DNA from: Falsiroseomonas sp044341625
Lineage (GTDB): Bacteria; Pseudomonadota; Alphaproteobacteria; Acetobacterales; Acetobacteraceae
Reading direction: 5' to 3'
NCBI GenBank assembly: GCA_044341625.1
Contig: JBIIRI010000021.1
Span: forward strand, 1 to 29,122
DNA: 29,122 nucleotides
The notes under the pieces: model-generated
What the model saw: the letters and a program-made list of their open reading frames with translations, nothing else
What the model was told of the DNA's origin: nothing
The model's database searches: none
Part shown: piece after piece, positions 7,229 through 14,794 of the stretch
How positions within the stretch are numbered: position 1 is the first letter of the stretch
Layout of the letters: each line of letters opens with the position of its first letter
Program-made: the position numbers and the translations under genes

Positions 7229-7459
7229 CGCGTCACCCTGCGATGGCCGGTCCGGATAGGGCAAGGGGCCGCCGGGCGGCGAAACTTGATTTCCAACGCG
7301 CCTCGGCGCATATGCCAGACGGCTGGACTAGGTTCCGCGCGCATCTTGTTGCGCCCACGGAGCACCGCCCGCACGGAGTACGGGACAGCACGGCCCCCCT
7401 TCCGGGCCCATCCCGGACCCGAACGAGAGCCGACCAGAGAGCTGATCAGAGACGCCACG

Positions 7460-9508
7460 TTGAACCATCCGAGTGACGCGACCGCCCCGCGCGCGGCCGA
7501 GCCCGAGCACACCGAAACGCAGGCCGAGCCGGCAATCGCCGCCCCCGCCGCGACCGAGGACATGACGCCGGCCGACGTCGCGCCGGTGCCAGCGCCCAGC
7601 GCCCACGCCCCGGACGGGGCGGAGACCCCGGCACGCTCCGAGGAAGGTGACGCCGCCGAGGCCCGGACCGGTTCGGACGAGGACGCCGACGACCGCGACG
7701 CCGACGACCGCGGCTATGACGCGTCCGAGGAAGACGAGGACGGCCCGAGCGAGGAAGATGAGAAGCTCGCCGAGGAGGCCGCGAAGACCACCTTCGCCGA
7801 TCTCGGCCTGTCCGAGCCGATCCTGCGCGCCGTCGCCGAATCCGGCTACCTCTACCCCACCCCGATCCAGGAACAGGCGATCCCCATCGTGCTGATGGGC
7901 CGCGACGTCATGGGCGTGGCGCAGACCGGCACCGGCAAGACCGCCGGCTTCACCCTGCCGATGCTCGACATCCTGGCCGGGACGCGCGCCAAGGCCCGCA
8001 TGCCGCGTTCGCTGATCCTGGAGCCGACGCGCGAACTGGCCCTGCAAGTGGCCGAGCAGTTCGTGAAATACGGCAAGCACCTGAACCTGAATCACGCGCT
8101 GCTGATCGGCGGCGAGAGCATGAACGACCAGCGCGATGTGCTCGAAAAGGGCGTGGACGTGCTGATCGCGACGCCGGGCCGGCTGCTCGACCTGTTCGAC
8201 CGCGGCCGCGTGCTGCTGGCGGATTGCAAGGTTCTCGTCATCGACGAAGCCGACCGCATGCTCGACATGGGCTTCATCCCGGATGTCGAGAAGATCGTCT
8301 CCTTCCTGCCGAAGCTGCGGCAGACGCTGTTCTTCTCCGCCACCATGGCGCCCGAGATCCGGCGGCTGGCCGATGCCTTCCTGCAGAACCCGCGCGAAAT
8401 CAGCGTCTCCCGCGCCGCTTCCGTCGCGGTGACGATCACCACGGGTCTGGTCTGGGTGCGCGAATTCGACAAGCGGGAGGCGCTGCGCCGCCTGCTGCGG
8501 GCCGAAGCCGTGCAGAACGCGCTGATCTTCTGCAACCGCAAGGTCGATGTCGATATTCTCTACAAGTCGCTCAAGAAGCATGGCTTCTCGGTCGGCGCGC
8601 TGCATGGGGACATGGAACAGTCGGCGCGATTCACCACGCTGAACCGCTTCAAGGCCGGCGACATCAAGCTGCTGGTCTGTTCCGACGTCGCGGCGCGCGG
8701 CCTCGACATCGGCGGGCTGTCGCATGTGTTCAATTTCGACATCCCCTTCCACGCCGAGGATTACGTCCACCGCATCGGCCGCACCGGCCGCGCGGGACGC
8801 CAGGGCCACGCCTATACGCTCTGCGCGCCGGAGGATGCGAAGTCGCTTGCGGCGATCGAGAAGCTGACCGGCACGCCTATTCCCCGCATGGAAATCGACG
8901 GGCTCGACCCCGTGACGCCAGAGGAAATCGCCGAAGGCGCCAAGGCCCGTCGCGGACGTGGCGGCAAGGTGATGGGCCGGGGCGGTGATCGCGGTGGCGA
9001 CCGTGGTGGCGACCGAGGACGGGGCCGCCGCGACGGCGCCCCGCGCCGGGACGACCGTGCGGCCGATGCGCCGCGCGAGCCCCGCGCGCCGGCCGATCTG
9101 GACGAAGCCGCCCCCGCGCCGCGGGAAGCCCGCGCGCCGGATGCACGCCGTGACGGCCGCCGCGACCAGCCGCGCCGGGACGACCGCCGCCCGCGCCGGG
9201 ACGACCGCGCCGGGGAACATCCGCGCGAGGAACGCCCCACCGGGCCGCGCGAGGACCGTGCCTCCGCGCCGCGACGGGACGACCGCGCGCCGTCGATGCG
9301 TGACGATCATCGCCGTGACGAGCCCCGCCGCGACGATCACCGCCGGGGCGACAACCGGCGGGAGGAGTATCGCCGCGACCGCCGCGACGATCTAGGCCCG
9401 TCCGTGCGCGGCTTCGGCGATGCCGTGCCCGCCTTCATGACGATCCCGATCCCCCGCCCCCGCCGCGAGGCGCCCGGGGCGCCGGAGACCGAGGCCGAGG
9501 CGGCCTGA
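7460..9508 (+). CDS. DEAD-box ATP-dependent RNA helicase, RhlE-like
   Basis: Unwinds or remodels RNA using ATP; RhlE-type enzymes act in ribosome assembly and RNA decay. Numbered from the TTG at 7460, motifs in order are: Q motif (TPIQEQAIP), motif I AQTGTGKT (154-161), PTRELA, TPGR, DEAD (262-265), SAT (293-295), ARGLDI and HRIGRTGR (437-444). Before the core is an acidic low-complexity extension (about 120 residues, many Asp/Glu). After it is a 150-residue Arg/Asp/Gly-rich tail with repeated RRDDR units, ending in GFGDAVPAFM and a short disordered end. The start is uncertain: TTG 7460 gives 682 residues, ATG 7562 gives 648; neither has a good ribosome site. The stop codon lies inside a small hairpin related to a repeat in kpsD. 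Confidence 0.93.
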   Translation: MNHPSDATAPRAAEPEHTETQAEPAIAAPAATEDMTPADVAPVPAPSAHAPDGAETPARSEEGDAAEARTGSDEDADDRDADDRGYDASEEDEDGPSEEDEKLAEEAAKTTFADLGLSEPILRAVAESGYLYPTPIQEQAIPIVLMGRDVMGVAQTGTGKTAGFTLPMLDILAGTRAKARMPRSLILEPTRELALQVAEQFVKYGKHLNLNHALLIGGESMNDQRDVLEKGVDVLIATPGRLLDLFDRGRVLLADCKVLVIDEADRMLDMGFIPDVEKIVSFLPKLRQTLFFSATMAPEIRRLADAFLQNPREISVSRAASVAVTITTGLVWVREFDKREALRRLLRAEAVQNALIFCNRKVDVDILYKSLKKHGFSVGALHGDMEQSARFTTLNRFKAGDIKLLVCSDVAARGLDIGGLSHVFNFDIPFHAEDYVHRIGRTGRAGRQGHAYTLCAPEDAKSLAAIEKLTGTPIPRMEIDGLDPVTPEEIAEGAKARRGRGGKVMGRGGDRGGDRGGDRGRGRRDGAPRRDDRAADAPREPRAPADLDEAAPAPREARAPDARRDGRRDQPRRDDRRPRRDDRAGEHPREERPTGPREDRASAPRRDDRAPSMRDDHRRDEPRRDDHRRGDNRREEYRRDRRDDLGPSVRGFGDAVPAFMTIPIPRPRREAPGAPETEAEAA

Positions 9509-9530
9509 GAGATCGTTTAGGACGGTCTCT
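9508..9530. repeat. Short hairpin related to the kpsD element ends
   Basis: AGAGATCGT and ACGGTCTCT form a 9-bp stem (one T/G wobble) around TTAGG. The sequence begins at the last base of the helicase stop codon. Its arm AGAGATCGTTT matches the terminal inverted repeat of the element in kpsD (AGAGACCGTTT at 20616-20626) at 10 of 11 positions. It could work as part of the helicase terminator. Confidence 0.6.
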
Positions 9531-9537
9531 GCCCCGT

Positions 9538-9558
9538 GGTTGCCCAATACGGGCAACC
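9538..9558. terminator. Hairpin downstream of the helicase gene
   Basis: GGTTGCCC (9538-9545) and GGGCAACC (9551-9558) form a perfect 8-bp stem with loop AATAC, 30 bp after the helicase stop. No T-run follows. It is likely a terminator or RNA-stabilising 3' hairpin. Confidence 0.45.
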
Positions 9559-9560
9559 GC

Positions 9561-9610
9561 CTGGAGCAATTCCCGACCGGATGGAAACATCCGGTCGGGA
9601 ATTGCTCCAG
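9561..9610. repeat. Perfect 23-bp-arm palindrome with GAAA loop
   Basis: Bases 9561-9583 are the exact reverse complement of 9588-9610, separated by GAAA (9584-9587), a GNRA-type tetraloop. The arm starts CTGGAGCAATTCCC and ends in CCGGATG. Such long perfect intergenic palindromes with CTRGAGCA ends resemble the dispersed palindromic repeats of alphaproteobacteria. AAAA follows on the plus strand. It may also terminate transcription from either side. Confidence 0.8.
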
Positions 9611-9622
9611 AAAATGTTGAGG

Positions 9623-9688
9623 CTAGAGCAGCTTATGCCCGGCAGGCGGAACCGCGGAGCGGTTCCACTCAGCCGGACGCTGCTCTAG
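9623..9688. repeat. Nested imperfect palindrome with CTAGAGCA ends
   Basis: Outer arms CTAGAGCAGC (9623-9632) and GCTGCTCTAG (9679-9688) are perfect complements. Inside them is a second perfect stem, GGAACCGC (9648-9655) with GCGGTTCC (9659-9666), loop GGA; between the two, CCGGC and GCCGG can also pair. It begins 13 bp after the preceding palindrome and shares its CTRGAGCA end, so both probably belong to one repeat family. The second arm ends 61 bp before the gcdH start codon, so it could lie in the promoter or leader. Confidence 0.75.
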
Positions 9689-9749
9689 ATTGCGGCGAGC
9701 AGACCCGAGCCGCGGCCACCCTCTCCGGCCGCGCCCCAGGAGGAACCCG

Positions 9750-10970
9750 ATGAACGTCGTCACCCCCATCGCCGCGGAAGCGCCGAAGAAGTCCTCCCTG
9801 CCGCCCTTCAAGTGGGACGACCCCCTGCTGCTGGACGAACAGCTGACCGAGGATGAGCGGATGATCCGCGACGCGGCCCGGCAGTTCTGCCAGGAAAAGC
9901 TGATGCCGCGCGTGCTCATGGCGAACCGCAACGAGCACTTCGATCGCGAGATCATGAACGAGTTCGGGGAGATGGGCTTCCTCGGCGCCACGCTCGACGG
10001 TTATGGCTGCGCCGGCGTGTCTTATGTCGCCTACGGGCTGATGGCGCGGGAAGTGGAACGCGTGGATAGCGGCTATCGCAGCGCGTTCAGCGTCCAGTCC
10101 TCCCTCGTCATGTTCCCGATCCACGCCTTCGGGTCCGAGGAGCAGAAGCAGAAATTCCTGCCGAAGCTTCGCACCGGCGAATGGGTCGGCTGCTTCGGCC
10201 TGACCGAACCCGATGCGGGGTCCGACCCGGCCTCCATGCGGACGCGCGCCAAGAAGGTCGATGGCGGCTACCTGGTCAGCGGGTCCAAGACCTGGATCAC
10301 CAATTCGCCGATCGCCGATGTCGCGGTGGTCTGGGCGAAGGATGACGAGGGCATCCTGCGCGGCTTCTTGCTGGAGCGCGGGATGAAGGGCCTGACCTTC
10401 CCGAAGATCGAGGGCAAGTTCAGCCTCCGCGCCTCCGTCACCGGCATGATCATGATGGATGAGGTCTTCGTGCCGGAGGCCAACCGCCTGCCGGGCGTGA
10501 AGTCGCTAGCGGGTCCGTTCCAGTGCCTCAACCGCGCGCGCTACGGCATCGCCTGGGGCTCGCTGGGGGCCGCCGAGTTCTGCTGGCATGCCGCGCGCGA
10601 CTACACGCTGAACCGGAAGATGTTCGGCAAGCCGCTGGCCGCGACGCAGCTGATCCAGAAGAAGCTGGCCGACATGCAGACCGAGATCACGCTCGGCCTG
10701 CACGCTGTGCTGCGCGTCGGGCGCCTGTTCGACGAACACAAGGCGAGCCCGGAGATGATCAGCCTGGTGAAGCGCAACAACTGCGGCAAGGCGCTCGATA
10801 TCGCCCGCGTCGCGCGCGACATGCATGGCGGCAACGGGATCGTGGACGAGTATCACGTGATCCGCCACGTCATGAACCTCGAGACGGTGAACACCTACGA
10901 GGGCACGCATGACGTCCACGCGCTGATCCTCGGCCGCGCGCAGACAGGTCTCAACGCCTTCGGCGGTTGA
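9750..10970 (+). CDS. gcdH: Glutaryl-CoA dehydrogenase
   Basis: FAD enzyme that oxidises and decarboxylates glutaryl-CoA to crotonyl-CoA in lysine, tryptophan and glutarate breakdown; it passes electrons to ETF. The 406-residue sequence follows the human/bacterial enzyme closely from memory: SVQSSLVMFPI with Arg110 just before it (DSGYRSA, the residue that binds the glutaryl carboxylate), GCFGLTEPDAGSDP, KTWITNSPIADV, FSLRASVTGMI, KRNNCGKALDIARVARDMHGGNGI in two pieces, and the catalytic base Glu384 in NTYEGTHDVHALILGRA. Arg110 plus Glu384 distinguishes it from ordinary short-chain acyl-CoA dehydrogenases. The start at 9750 has an AGGAGGA ribosome site at good spacing. No other glutarate-pathway gene lies in the window. 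Confidence 0.96.
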   Translation: MNVVTPIAAEAPKKSSLPPFKWDDPLLLDEQLTEDERMIRDAARQFCQEKLMPRVLMANRNEHFDREIMNEFGEMGFLGATLDGYGCAGVSYVAYGLMAREVERVDSGYRSAFSVQSSLVMFPIHAFGSEEQKQKFLPKLRTGEWVGCFGLTEPDAGSDPASMRTRAKKVDGGYLVSGSKTWITNSPIADVAVVWAKDDEGILRGFLLERGMKGLTFPKIEGKFSLRASVTGMIMMDEVFVPEANRLPGVKSLAGPFQCLNRARYGIAWGSLGAAEFCWHAARDYTLNRKMFGKPLAATQLIQKKLADMQTEITLGLHAVLRVGRLFDEHKASPEMISLVKRNNCGKALDIARVARDMHGGNGIVDEYHVIRHVMNLETVNTYEGTHDVHALILGRAQTGLNAFGG

Positions 10971-10996
10971 TCGCGGCCGCGGGCGGCGGCGCTTCG

Positions 10997-11410
10997 ATGG
11001 AGCCGGGATCGGTCGGTCCGGTCGGCACGGCCATCGCGGGCGCGCTAACGCCCGCCTTCCTTCTGGCTGGCGTGATGACGGCGCTCCGGGTCCTCTCGGA
11101 GCGCCGCAATCGTTCGGTGGACCGGGTGCATGCGGCGCATGACGGGCTGGAAGCGGAATGGGACATCGCGCGGCTACGCCTGCGCGCACGCCTCGCGCTT
11201 GCGGCCATGCTGTTCTGCATCCTCTCGGCGCTTCTGGTCTGCGCCTTGGTCGCCGCCACCTTCCTAGGCCTGCTCTATGACCTGCCGCTGCGCAGCGCGG
11301 TGGTGGGTTTTATGCTCGGCGCGATGGGCATGCTGGCGGCCGGGCTGATCTGCTTCTTTGCGGAAGCCCTGCTGGCCCATACCGACTTCCCGCCTTCCAA
11401 GCGGAATTGA
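10997..11410 (+). CDS. DUF2721 family membrane protein
   Basis: A 137-residue inner-membrane protein with three predicted helices, at about residues 10-30, 72-95 and 102-125. The segment LTPAFLLAGVMTALRVLSERRNRSVDR (in two parts: LTPAFLLAGVM, then LRVLSERRNRSVDR) followed by a charged loop and RLRARLALAAMLFCI is the pattern of DUF2721, whose function is unknown. The ATG at 10997 starts just before the first helix; a TTG at 10967 overlapping the gcdH stop is an alternative. It ends one base before the RNA methyltransferase start (TGAGATG), so the two are probably co-translated. Confidence 0.75.
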   Translation: MEPGSVGPVGTAIAGALTPAFLLAGVMTALRVLSERRNRSVDRVHAAHDGLEAEWDIARLRLRARLALAAMLFCILSALLVCALVAATFLGLLYDLPLRSAVVGFMLGAMGMLAAGLICFFAEALLAHTDFPPSKRN

Positions 11411-11411
11411 G

Positions 11412-12677
11412 ATGAACCTGACCATCGCCCGCATGGGCAGCGCAGGCGACGGCGTGGCCGAGACGCCGAACGGGCCGCTGCACATCCCAGGCGCCCTGCC
11501 GGGCGAGACCGTGCGCGCCCGCCCGACGGGCCGCGACAAGGCGGTGCTAGAGGCCGTGCTAGCCCCCTCCCCCGACCGCGTCGCGCCACCCTGCGCGCAT
11601 GTCACCGAAGGCTGCGGCGGCTGCGCGCTGCAGCATTGGGACCTTGGCGCGCAGGCGCGCTGGAAGCGCCAGCGCCTGGTGGAAGCGCTGGCTCGCGCCG
11701 GCTTCCCCGACGCCGAGGTGGCGGAGACCGTCGAGACACCCCCCGCCAGCCGCCGCCGCGCCGACCTCGCGCTGAAACGCGCGCCGGATGGCAGCGTCGC
11801 CATCGGCTTCCACACGCGCGGCGCGGCCGATGTGCTGGACCTGCGGGACTGCCATGTGCTCGATCCCGCGCTGGTCGCGCTGCTGCCGCCGCTCCGCGCC
11901 CTGCTGAAGCGCCTGCCGGCCCTGGCGCGGGACGGCTCGGCGGTGGTGAACCTGCTGGATAGCGGGCCGGACCTGCTGCTGCGGACCGACAAGCCGTTGG
12001 ATGCCACCGGCCGGCGGCTGCTGGCGGCCTTCGGCCAGGCGCTCGGCATCCCGCGCATCGCCTGGGCCCAGGGCACCAAGCCGGGCGAGGGCGTGGAGGA
12101 AACGGCCGCGCAGACCGGCCCGGTGCGGCTGATGCTCGGGCCGGTCGAGGTCGCGCCACCGCCCGGCGCCTTCCTGCAGGCCAGCCGTGCAGGGGAAGCC
12201 GCGATCATCGCCGCCGTCCTCGCCGGCCTGCCCGCCAAGCTGCCGGTGCGGCCGCACATCCTCGACCTCTATGCCGGGATCGGCACGCTGAGCTTCCCGC
12301 TGGCCGCCCGTGGCCGGGTGACGGCGGCGGAAGGCAGCGCGGCCGCCGCATCAGCGCTGGAAGCGGCGGCGAACAAGGCGGTCGCGCGGGTCAGGCCAGT
12401 GCGGCGGGATCTCGCGCGCCAGCCCTATCTGCCGGCGGAGCTGAAGGCCTTCGACGCTGTGGTGCTCGACCCGCCCTATTCGGGGGCCGCCGAGCAGGTG
12501 GCGCAGATAGCGCGCAGCGCCCTGCGGCATGTGGTCTATGTGTCCTGCAACCCGGTGGCGCTGGCGCGGGACGCGGCGGTGCTGCGGGCGGCTGGTTTCG
12601 CGGTGACATCGGCCACACCTGTCGATCAGTTCCGATGGTCATCGCATCTCGAATCGGTCGTCTCCTTCTCGCGCTAG
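11412..12677 (+). CDS. Class I SAM-dependent RNA m5U methyltransferase (RlmD/TrmA family)
   Basis: Methylates C5 of a uridine in rRNA or tRNA through a covalent enzyme-RNA intermediate. The 421-residue protein starts with a short TRAM-like segment (GDGVAETPNGPLHIPGALPG). It then has four cysteines placed as in the RumA/RlmD iron-sulfur site: Cys61, Cys68, Cys71 and Cys147. The Rossmann domain carries LDLYAGIGTLSFPLA and LDPPYSG; the catalytic pair is Cys379 (YVSCNP) and Glu414 (HLESV), 35 residues apart as in RumA. Presence of the Fe-S cysteines favours RlmC/RlmD over TrmA, but the target base cannot be named from sequence. The TGAGATG junction ties it to the DUF2721 gene, and its 3' end overlaps the next gene by 43 bp. 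Confidence 0.92.
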   Translation: MNLTIARMGSAGDGVAETPNGPLHIPGALPGETVRARPTGRDKAVLEAVLAPSPDRVAPPCAHVTEGCGGCALQHWDLGAQARWKRQRLVEALARAGFPDAEVAETVETPPASRRRADLALKRAPDGSVAIGFHTRGAADVLDLRDCHVLDPALVALLPPLRALLKRLPALARDGSAVVNLLDSGPDLLLRTDKPLDATGRRLLAAFGQALGIPRIAWAQGTKPGEGVEETAAQTGPVRLMLGPVEVAPPPGAFLQASRAGEAAIIAAVLAGLPAKLPVRPHILDLYAGIGTLSFPLAARGRVTAAEGSAAAASALEAAANKAVARVRPVRRDLARQPYLPAELKAFDAVVLDPPYSGAAEQVAQIARSALRHVVYVSCNPVALARDAAVLRAAGFAVTSATPVDQFRWSSHLESVVSFSR

Positions 12678-13768
12678 GCCTGCTGGCCCTGCCCGGCTGC
12701 GCGCGCCTGATCGGCGGCGAGGCCGGCGTGGTGCTGGATGCGATCGAGCACGGATCGGAGCGCACCGAACTGGGCCGCATCACCCCGCCGCCGAGGCGGG
12801 ACCGCCTTCCGGACGCCGATCTCTGGCTGCCCGGCGCCGGCGTGCCGCGGGCGGGGCTGGTGCTGGCGCCGGGCTTCTCGGAAGGCGGGCGCGACGATCC
12901 GCGGCTGTGGCCGCTGGCGAACAGCCTGGCACGGGCGGGCTTCGCGGTACGCGTGCCGGACCTGCCGGGCGCGCGGCGGCTCACGCTCGATCCCGCCGAT
13001 ATCGCCGCGATGCGCCGCGCGGCGGAGGCGGAGGCCGCCGCTGGGCGGCGCGTGGCGCTGGCCGGCATCTCCTTCGCCGCCGCGCCGGCGCTTCTGGCGG
13101 GCCAGGGAGGCGGGGCGGAGCTGGTGATGACGCTGGGCGGCTTCCATGGGCTGGAGCCGCTGGCGATCTTCGCGGCCACCGGCGCCCATCGCGCGCCGGG
13201 CGAGGCCGGCTGGCGGCGGGACCCGCCCACGCCCTATGCGGCGGGGGCCTTCCTGCTGGCGGTCTCGGCGGCGATGCCGGATGGCACGGATGGGCTGCTG
13301 CTGCGCGCGGCCGGGGGGCGGCTGCTGGTGGATGCGGCGGCGCCGCTGGACGACCTTGCCCGCGCCATGACCCCGGCGGGGCGCGCCGCGCTGGCGCTGG
13401 TCGGGGAACGCGATCCGGAGAAAGTGCCCGCGCGGCTGGCCGCCCTGCCCGCGCCCGCGCGGGACAGGCTCGCCGCGCTGGATCCGGCGCGCGTCGCGCT
13501 GTCGACCTGCACGCTGGCGATCCATGGGCTGGCGGATACGGTCATCCCCTGGACGCAATCCGCCGCGCTGGCCGCCGCCCTGCCGCCGGGGCGCGCGGTG
13601 GTGGTGCTGGTGCCGGGCTTCGGCCATGTGGAGCCAGCCGGTGTCGGGCTGGATGGCCAATTGGCGCTGATCGGCGCCATGCGGGCGCTGCTCGGCTGGC
13701 GGGACGGGATCGATCCTTGCGCCAACCAGGGCCCGGGGGTTGCATCCGGCCCGGCGCGCCCAAGCTGA
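12635..13768 (+). CDS. Alpha/beta-hydrolase-fold lipoprotein
   Basis: A 377-residue protein with a lipoprotein signal peptide: basic start (MVIASRIGR), hydrophobic run and lipobox LPGC with Cys22. It should therefore be anchored to a membrane facing the periplasm. The rest has alpha/beta-hydrolase order: LVLAPGFSEGG (oxyanion strand), candidate nucleophile Ser146 in GISFAAAP, acid in IHGLADTVIP and base in PGFGHVEP. The nucleophile elbow has Ala where the family usually has Gly (GxSxG), which is odd but tolerated in some members. The gene begins inside the end of the RNA methyltransferase gene (43-bp overlap, different frame), implying translational coupling; a functional link between the two is not evident. 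Substrate unknown. Confidence 0.85.
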   Translation: MVIASRIGRLLLALGLLALPGCARLIGGEAGVVLDAIEHGSERTELGRITPPPRRDRLPDADLWLPGAGVPRAGLVLAPGFSEGGRDDPRLWPLANSLARAGFAVRVPDLPGARRLTLDPADIAAMRRAAEAEAAAGRRVALAGISFAAAPALLAGQGGGAELVMTLGGFHGLEPLAIFAATGAHRAPGEAGWRRDPPTPYAAGAFLLAVSAAMPDGTDGLLLRAAGGRLLVDAAAPLDDLARAMTPAGRAALALVGERDPEKVPARLAALPAPARDRLAALDPARVALSTCTLAIHGLADTVIPWTQSAALAAALPPGRAVVVLVPGFGHVEPAGVGLDGQLALIGAMRALLGWRDGIDPCANQGPGVASGPARPS

Positions 13769-13799
13769 CATCCGGCTGCAACCTGGGAGAGTGTGGGAC

Positions 13800-14771
13800 A
13801 TGCTGCGTCGGACCACCATGATCGGGGCGGTCGCCGCCCTCGCCGCGCCCACCCTGCTGCGCGCCACGCCGGTCGCCGCCCAGGCGGCGGCGCCGCTGGC
13901 CCAGGCGCCGGGCTTCTTCCGCCAGCGCCTCGGCGCCTTCACGCTGACCATGCTGCATGACGGCAGCCGCAGCGCCCCGCTGCAGCCGGGATTTGTCCGA
14001 AACGCGCCGCGCGAGGAGGTCCAGCGCCTGCTCGCCGAGGCCTTCATGCCCACCGACGCCATCCGCATCCCCTTCACCGCGCCGCTGGTGGATACCGGCC
14101 GTGGGCTGGTGCTGATCGACACAGGCAATGGCCCGCAGGCCGCGGGCGCGCCGGTGGGGCGGCTGGGGGAGAACCTCCGCGCCGCCGGGGTGGATGCGGC
14201 GCAGATCGGCACCGTGGTGATCAGCCATTTCCACGGGGACCACATCAACGGCCTGACCACCGCCGAGGGCACCGCCGCCTTCCCGAATGCGGAGATCGTG
14301 GTGCCCGAGGCCGAATGGCGCTTCTGGACCGATGAGGGCGCGGCGTCCCGCGCGCCGGAGGCGATGCGCGGGGCCTTCGCCAATGTCGGCAACCGCTTCC
14401 GCCCCTATCAAGGCCGCATCCGCCAGGCGGCGCCGGGCACCGAGATCGTGCCGGGCATCCGGATGGAGGCCGCACCGGGCCACACGCCGGGCCATGCGGT
14501 GGTGCATGTCGATGGGGGCGGCGCGCAGATGATGTACGTCGCCGACACGACGAACCGCCCCGAGATCTTCGCCCGCCGCCCCGATCTCCACATCGCCTTC
14601 GACATGGACCCCGCGGCGGCCGAGGCCACGCGCCGCCGGCTGTTCGACCGGCTGGCCGCCGATCGGATGCACGTGGCCGGCTTCCATTTCGGCTTCCCCG
14701 CCTTGGGCTTCATGGCGAAGGAAGGCGAGGGCTACCGCTTCGTGCCGGGGGATTGGGCGGCGGGGATCTGA
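13800..14771 (+). CDS. Exported metallo-beta-lactamase-fold hydrolase
   Basis: A 323-residue MBL-fold protein with an N-terminal export signal (MLRRTTMIGAVAALAAP..., cleavage near VAAQ). RRTTMI fits a twin-arginine motif loosely, so Tat export is plausible. Zinc-binding motif HFHGDH (His143, His145, Asp147, His148) is complete, a further His is in APGHTPGHA, and the later VADTTNRPE and HVAGFHFGFP supply the remaining expected ligands. Overall this resembles quorum-quenching-lactonase or arylsulfatase-like periplasmic MBL proteins, but the substrate is unknown. The start at 13800 follows a GGGAGAG stretch 31 bp after the lipoprotein hydrolase stop, so the two may share a transcript. Confidence 0.9.
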   Translation: MLRRTTMIGAVAALAAPTLLRATPVAAQAAAPLAQAPGFFRQRLGAFTLTMLHDGSRSAPLQPGFVRNAPREEVQRLLAEAFMPTDAIRIPFTAPLVDTGRGLVLIDTGNGPQAAGAPVGRLGENLRAAGVDAAQIGTVVISHFHGDHINGLTTAEGTAAFPNAEIVVPEAEWRFWTDEGAASRAPEAMRGAFANVGNRFRPYQGRIRQAAPGTEIVPGIRMEAAPGHTPGHAVVHVDGGGAQMMYVADTTNRPEIFARRPDLHIAFDMDPAAAEATRRRLFDRLAADRMHVAGFHFGFPALGFMAKEGEGYRFVPGDWAAGI

Positions 14772-14794
14772 TCTGGGCGAAGACGCCTCAGATC
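14770..14794. terminator. Bidirectional hairpin between convergent MBL and SDR genes
   Basis: GATCTGGGCG (14770-14779) pairs with CGCC-T-CAGATC (14784-14794), with one bulged T and loop AAGA. It covers the stop codons of both converging genes in a 21-bp spacer. No T-run on either side. Confidence 0.5.

Noticed and set aside
6518..7459. Upstream extension of the helicase frame to 6518
   Set aside because: It would run antisense through the whole alpha/beta hydrolase gene and adds low-complexity sequence only.
7328..9340. 670-codon minus-strand open frame opposite the DEAD-box gene
   Set aside because: Mirrors helicase codons; low-complexity Arg/Ala/Val sequence, no ribosome site, and the helicase motifs are complete on the plus strand.
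8980..9390. CRISPR-like or tandem DNA repeat array in the helicase tail
   Set aside because: The CGCCGGGACGACCG-type repeats vary in spacing and keep the codon frame; they encode RRDDR protein repeats.
9509..9749. A small RNA or tRNA gene in the helicase-gcdH spacer
   Set aside because: The pairing is simple palindromes, with no cloverleaf, T-loop consensus or CCA end; a repeat/terminator explanation is enough.
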